From DASVDE01 sp035558955 (GTDB lineage Bacteria > Actinomycetota > Thermoleophilia > Solirubrobacterales > 70-9), in the NCBI GenBank assembly GCA_035558955.1, contig DATMBX010000024.1, positions 1 to 6,271 on the forward strand: a stretch of 6,271 bases of DNA, read 5' to 3'. The position numbers and the translations under genes were made by a program. Shown here piece after piece: positions 5,663 to 6,271 of this stretch (the first letter of the stretch is position 1; every line of letters begins with the position of its first letter). Under the pieces are notes generated by a model that was given only the letters and a program-made list of their open reading frames with translations, had not been told where the DNA came from and searched no databases.

Positions 5663-6127
5663 GTGACCAAAGCTGAACGCGCAGAAGCAAAGGCCGCCCG
5701 AAAAGAGGCTCAAGATGCGCAAGCGCACTCCGAAGCTGAGGCAAAGGCGACTCGACAAACACGCGAACGCTCGGTCCATATTCGCCTGACCGAGCATCGT
5801 GAAACGGATTCCCACTTCGAGGCGTACCGAGCAAAATCGGGAATCTGGGCAACGCGATTGGTTGAGGGGTCCGGCGACCTCGCCGCACGAAAAGAACGGC
5901 TCGCTCGATATAGGGAAGAGGATGTCTGGCGTAGGTCTCTACCGACTTCCTTTAAGGCTCGTAAAACGGCGGGATGGCTCCTCCTGGTGTTCGGCTGGGC
6001 AATCATTCTTGGCGGCGCATTTGTAGGAACCATCAGCCCGGTGAGCGGGGTGCTCACATGGTTGCTTGCCCTCGCGCTAGGAATAGCCCTTTGGTTCCTA
6101 TCCGACCTGGTGAAAGGGGAGCTTTGA
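5663..6127 (+). CDS. Unrecognised small protein with two C-terminal membrane helices
   Basis: This is the only convincing plus-strand gene, of 154 residues. Residues 1-40 are a highly charged Ala/Glu/Lys/Arg helix (AERAEAKAARKEAQDAQAHS onward), probably a coiled coil. Residues 41-100 are soluble and polar, with WATRLVEGSGDLAARKERLA (62-81). Residues 103-122 (AGWLLLVFGWAIILGGAF) and 128-148 (SGVLTWLLALALGIALWFL) are two membrane helices joined by a very short loop, so both termini face the same side, probably the cytoplasm. The start is GTG 5663 with AGGA about 11 bases upstream, a rather long spacing. Base composition is clearly less GC-rich than that of the conjugation genes. No family is recognised; two-helix proteins with a charged N-terminus occur among mobile-element and defence effectors, but nothing here assigns that role. 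Confidence 0.72.
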   Translation: MTKAERAEAKAARKEAQDAQAHSEAEAKATRQTRERSVHIRLTEHRETDSHFEAYRAKSGIWATRLVEGSGDLAARKERLARYREEDVWRRSLPTSFKARKTAGWLLLVFGWAIILGGAFVGTISPVSGVLTWLLALALGIALWFLSDLVKGEL

Positions 6128-6130
6128 CGG

Positions 6131-6271
6131 CTAGATGGTTGATTCCACGGCGCCAATGTCGGCAAGGCGGTTCCGCGGAACCGCCTCAAGCCCCGTGATC
6201 GAGGATTTCAATGCAGAGAGGCCGAAGTCGGCGGTGCTGAAGCAACCGTCGACCGAAAGGCCACGATGCAC
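6131..6271 (-). CDS. Possible C-terminal end of a minus-strand gene (cut by window)
   Basis: A minus-strand frame is open from the window edge for 46 codons to a TAG at 6133-6131. It reads LSVDGCFSTADFGLSALK, SSITGLEAVPRNRLADIGAV and ESTI. Codon third positions are mostly G or C and the residue mix is protein-like. It would converge on the membrane-protein gene with a 3-bp gap. No family is recognised. Against it, a 22-bp perfect palindrome lies inside the frame, and other frames here are also open over this short distance. Confidence 0.4.
   Translation of the reverse strand: MHRGLSVDGCFSTADFGLSALKSSITGLEAVPRNRLADIGAVESTI
6165..6186. terminator. 22-bp perfect palindrome, possible bidirectional terminator or protein-binding site
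   Basis: AGGCGGTTCCG at 6165-6175 is followed immediately by its exact reverse complement at 6176-6186. As RNA it would form a nine-pair stem with a CGCG loop. It starts 38 bases after the stop of the plus-strand membrane-protein gene, a typical terminator distance, but no T-tract follows on either strand. A dimer-binding operator or a recombination site would look the same. Confidence 0.5.

Noticed and set aside
4671..5666. 331-codon plus-strand open frame across the coupling fragment, the gap and the DIP1984 gene
   Set aside because: The DIP1984 family match on the minus strand is clear, and this frame runs through the non-coding repeat region as well, which is typical of a chance open frame in high-GC DNA.

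Overview
This is a GC-rich, densely coding window. All recognisable genes but one lie on the minus strand. The codon use, the DIP1984-family gene and the replication-relaxation/TraG-type pair point to an actinomycete. An environmental lineage such as the Thermoleophilia is possible, but that is inference. Truncated and frameshifted genes, conjugation-type genes and a patchwork of base composition mark it as accessory DNA, probably an old integrated conjugative element or genomic island.

Right part (about 4410-6271): an unrecognised two-helix membrane protein on the plus strand (5663-6127) is divergent from a DIP1984-family gene (5094-5561, minus). The 101 bp between them carry two inverted repeats. 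Right of the membrane protein are a 22-bp perfect palindrome and the possible tail of a minus-strand gene cut by the window end. Left of the DIP1984 gene are about 190 bp without a credible gene, holding a degenerate 7-bp tandem repeat. Next comes the C-terminal piece of a TraG/VirD4-like coupling ATPase that has lost its nucleotide-binding motifs (4410-4907).

Middle (3172-4407): a replication-relaxation-like winged-helix protein sits directly behind the coupling-protein fragment, as expected of a conjugation module. A small coiled-coil plus winged-helix protein follows.

Left part (1-3053): a compact minus-strand gene train runs DUF2188 protein, helical protein with a probable N-terminal membrane segment, SinR/Cas2-like protein, lamin-tail-domain protein (frameshifted) and OLD-family ATPase-TOPRIM nuclease. 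The OLD gene runs off the left edge after 535 codons. Genes overlap or are 15-21 bp apart, so they are probably co-transcribed. A Cas2-fold protein and an LTD protein next to an OLD-type nuclease, beside a mobile-element remnant, is a plausible undescribed defence-type cassette. No function is shown by the sequence alone, and the gene downstream of OLD, which would test a Gabija-type assignment, is outside the window.
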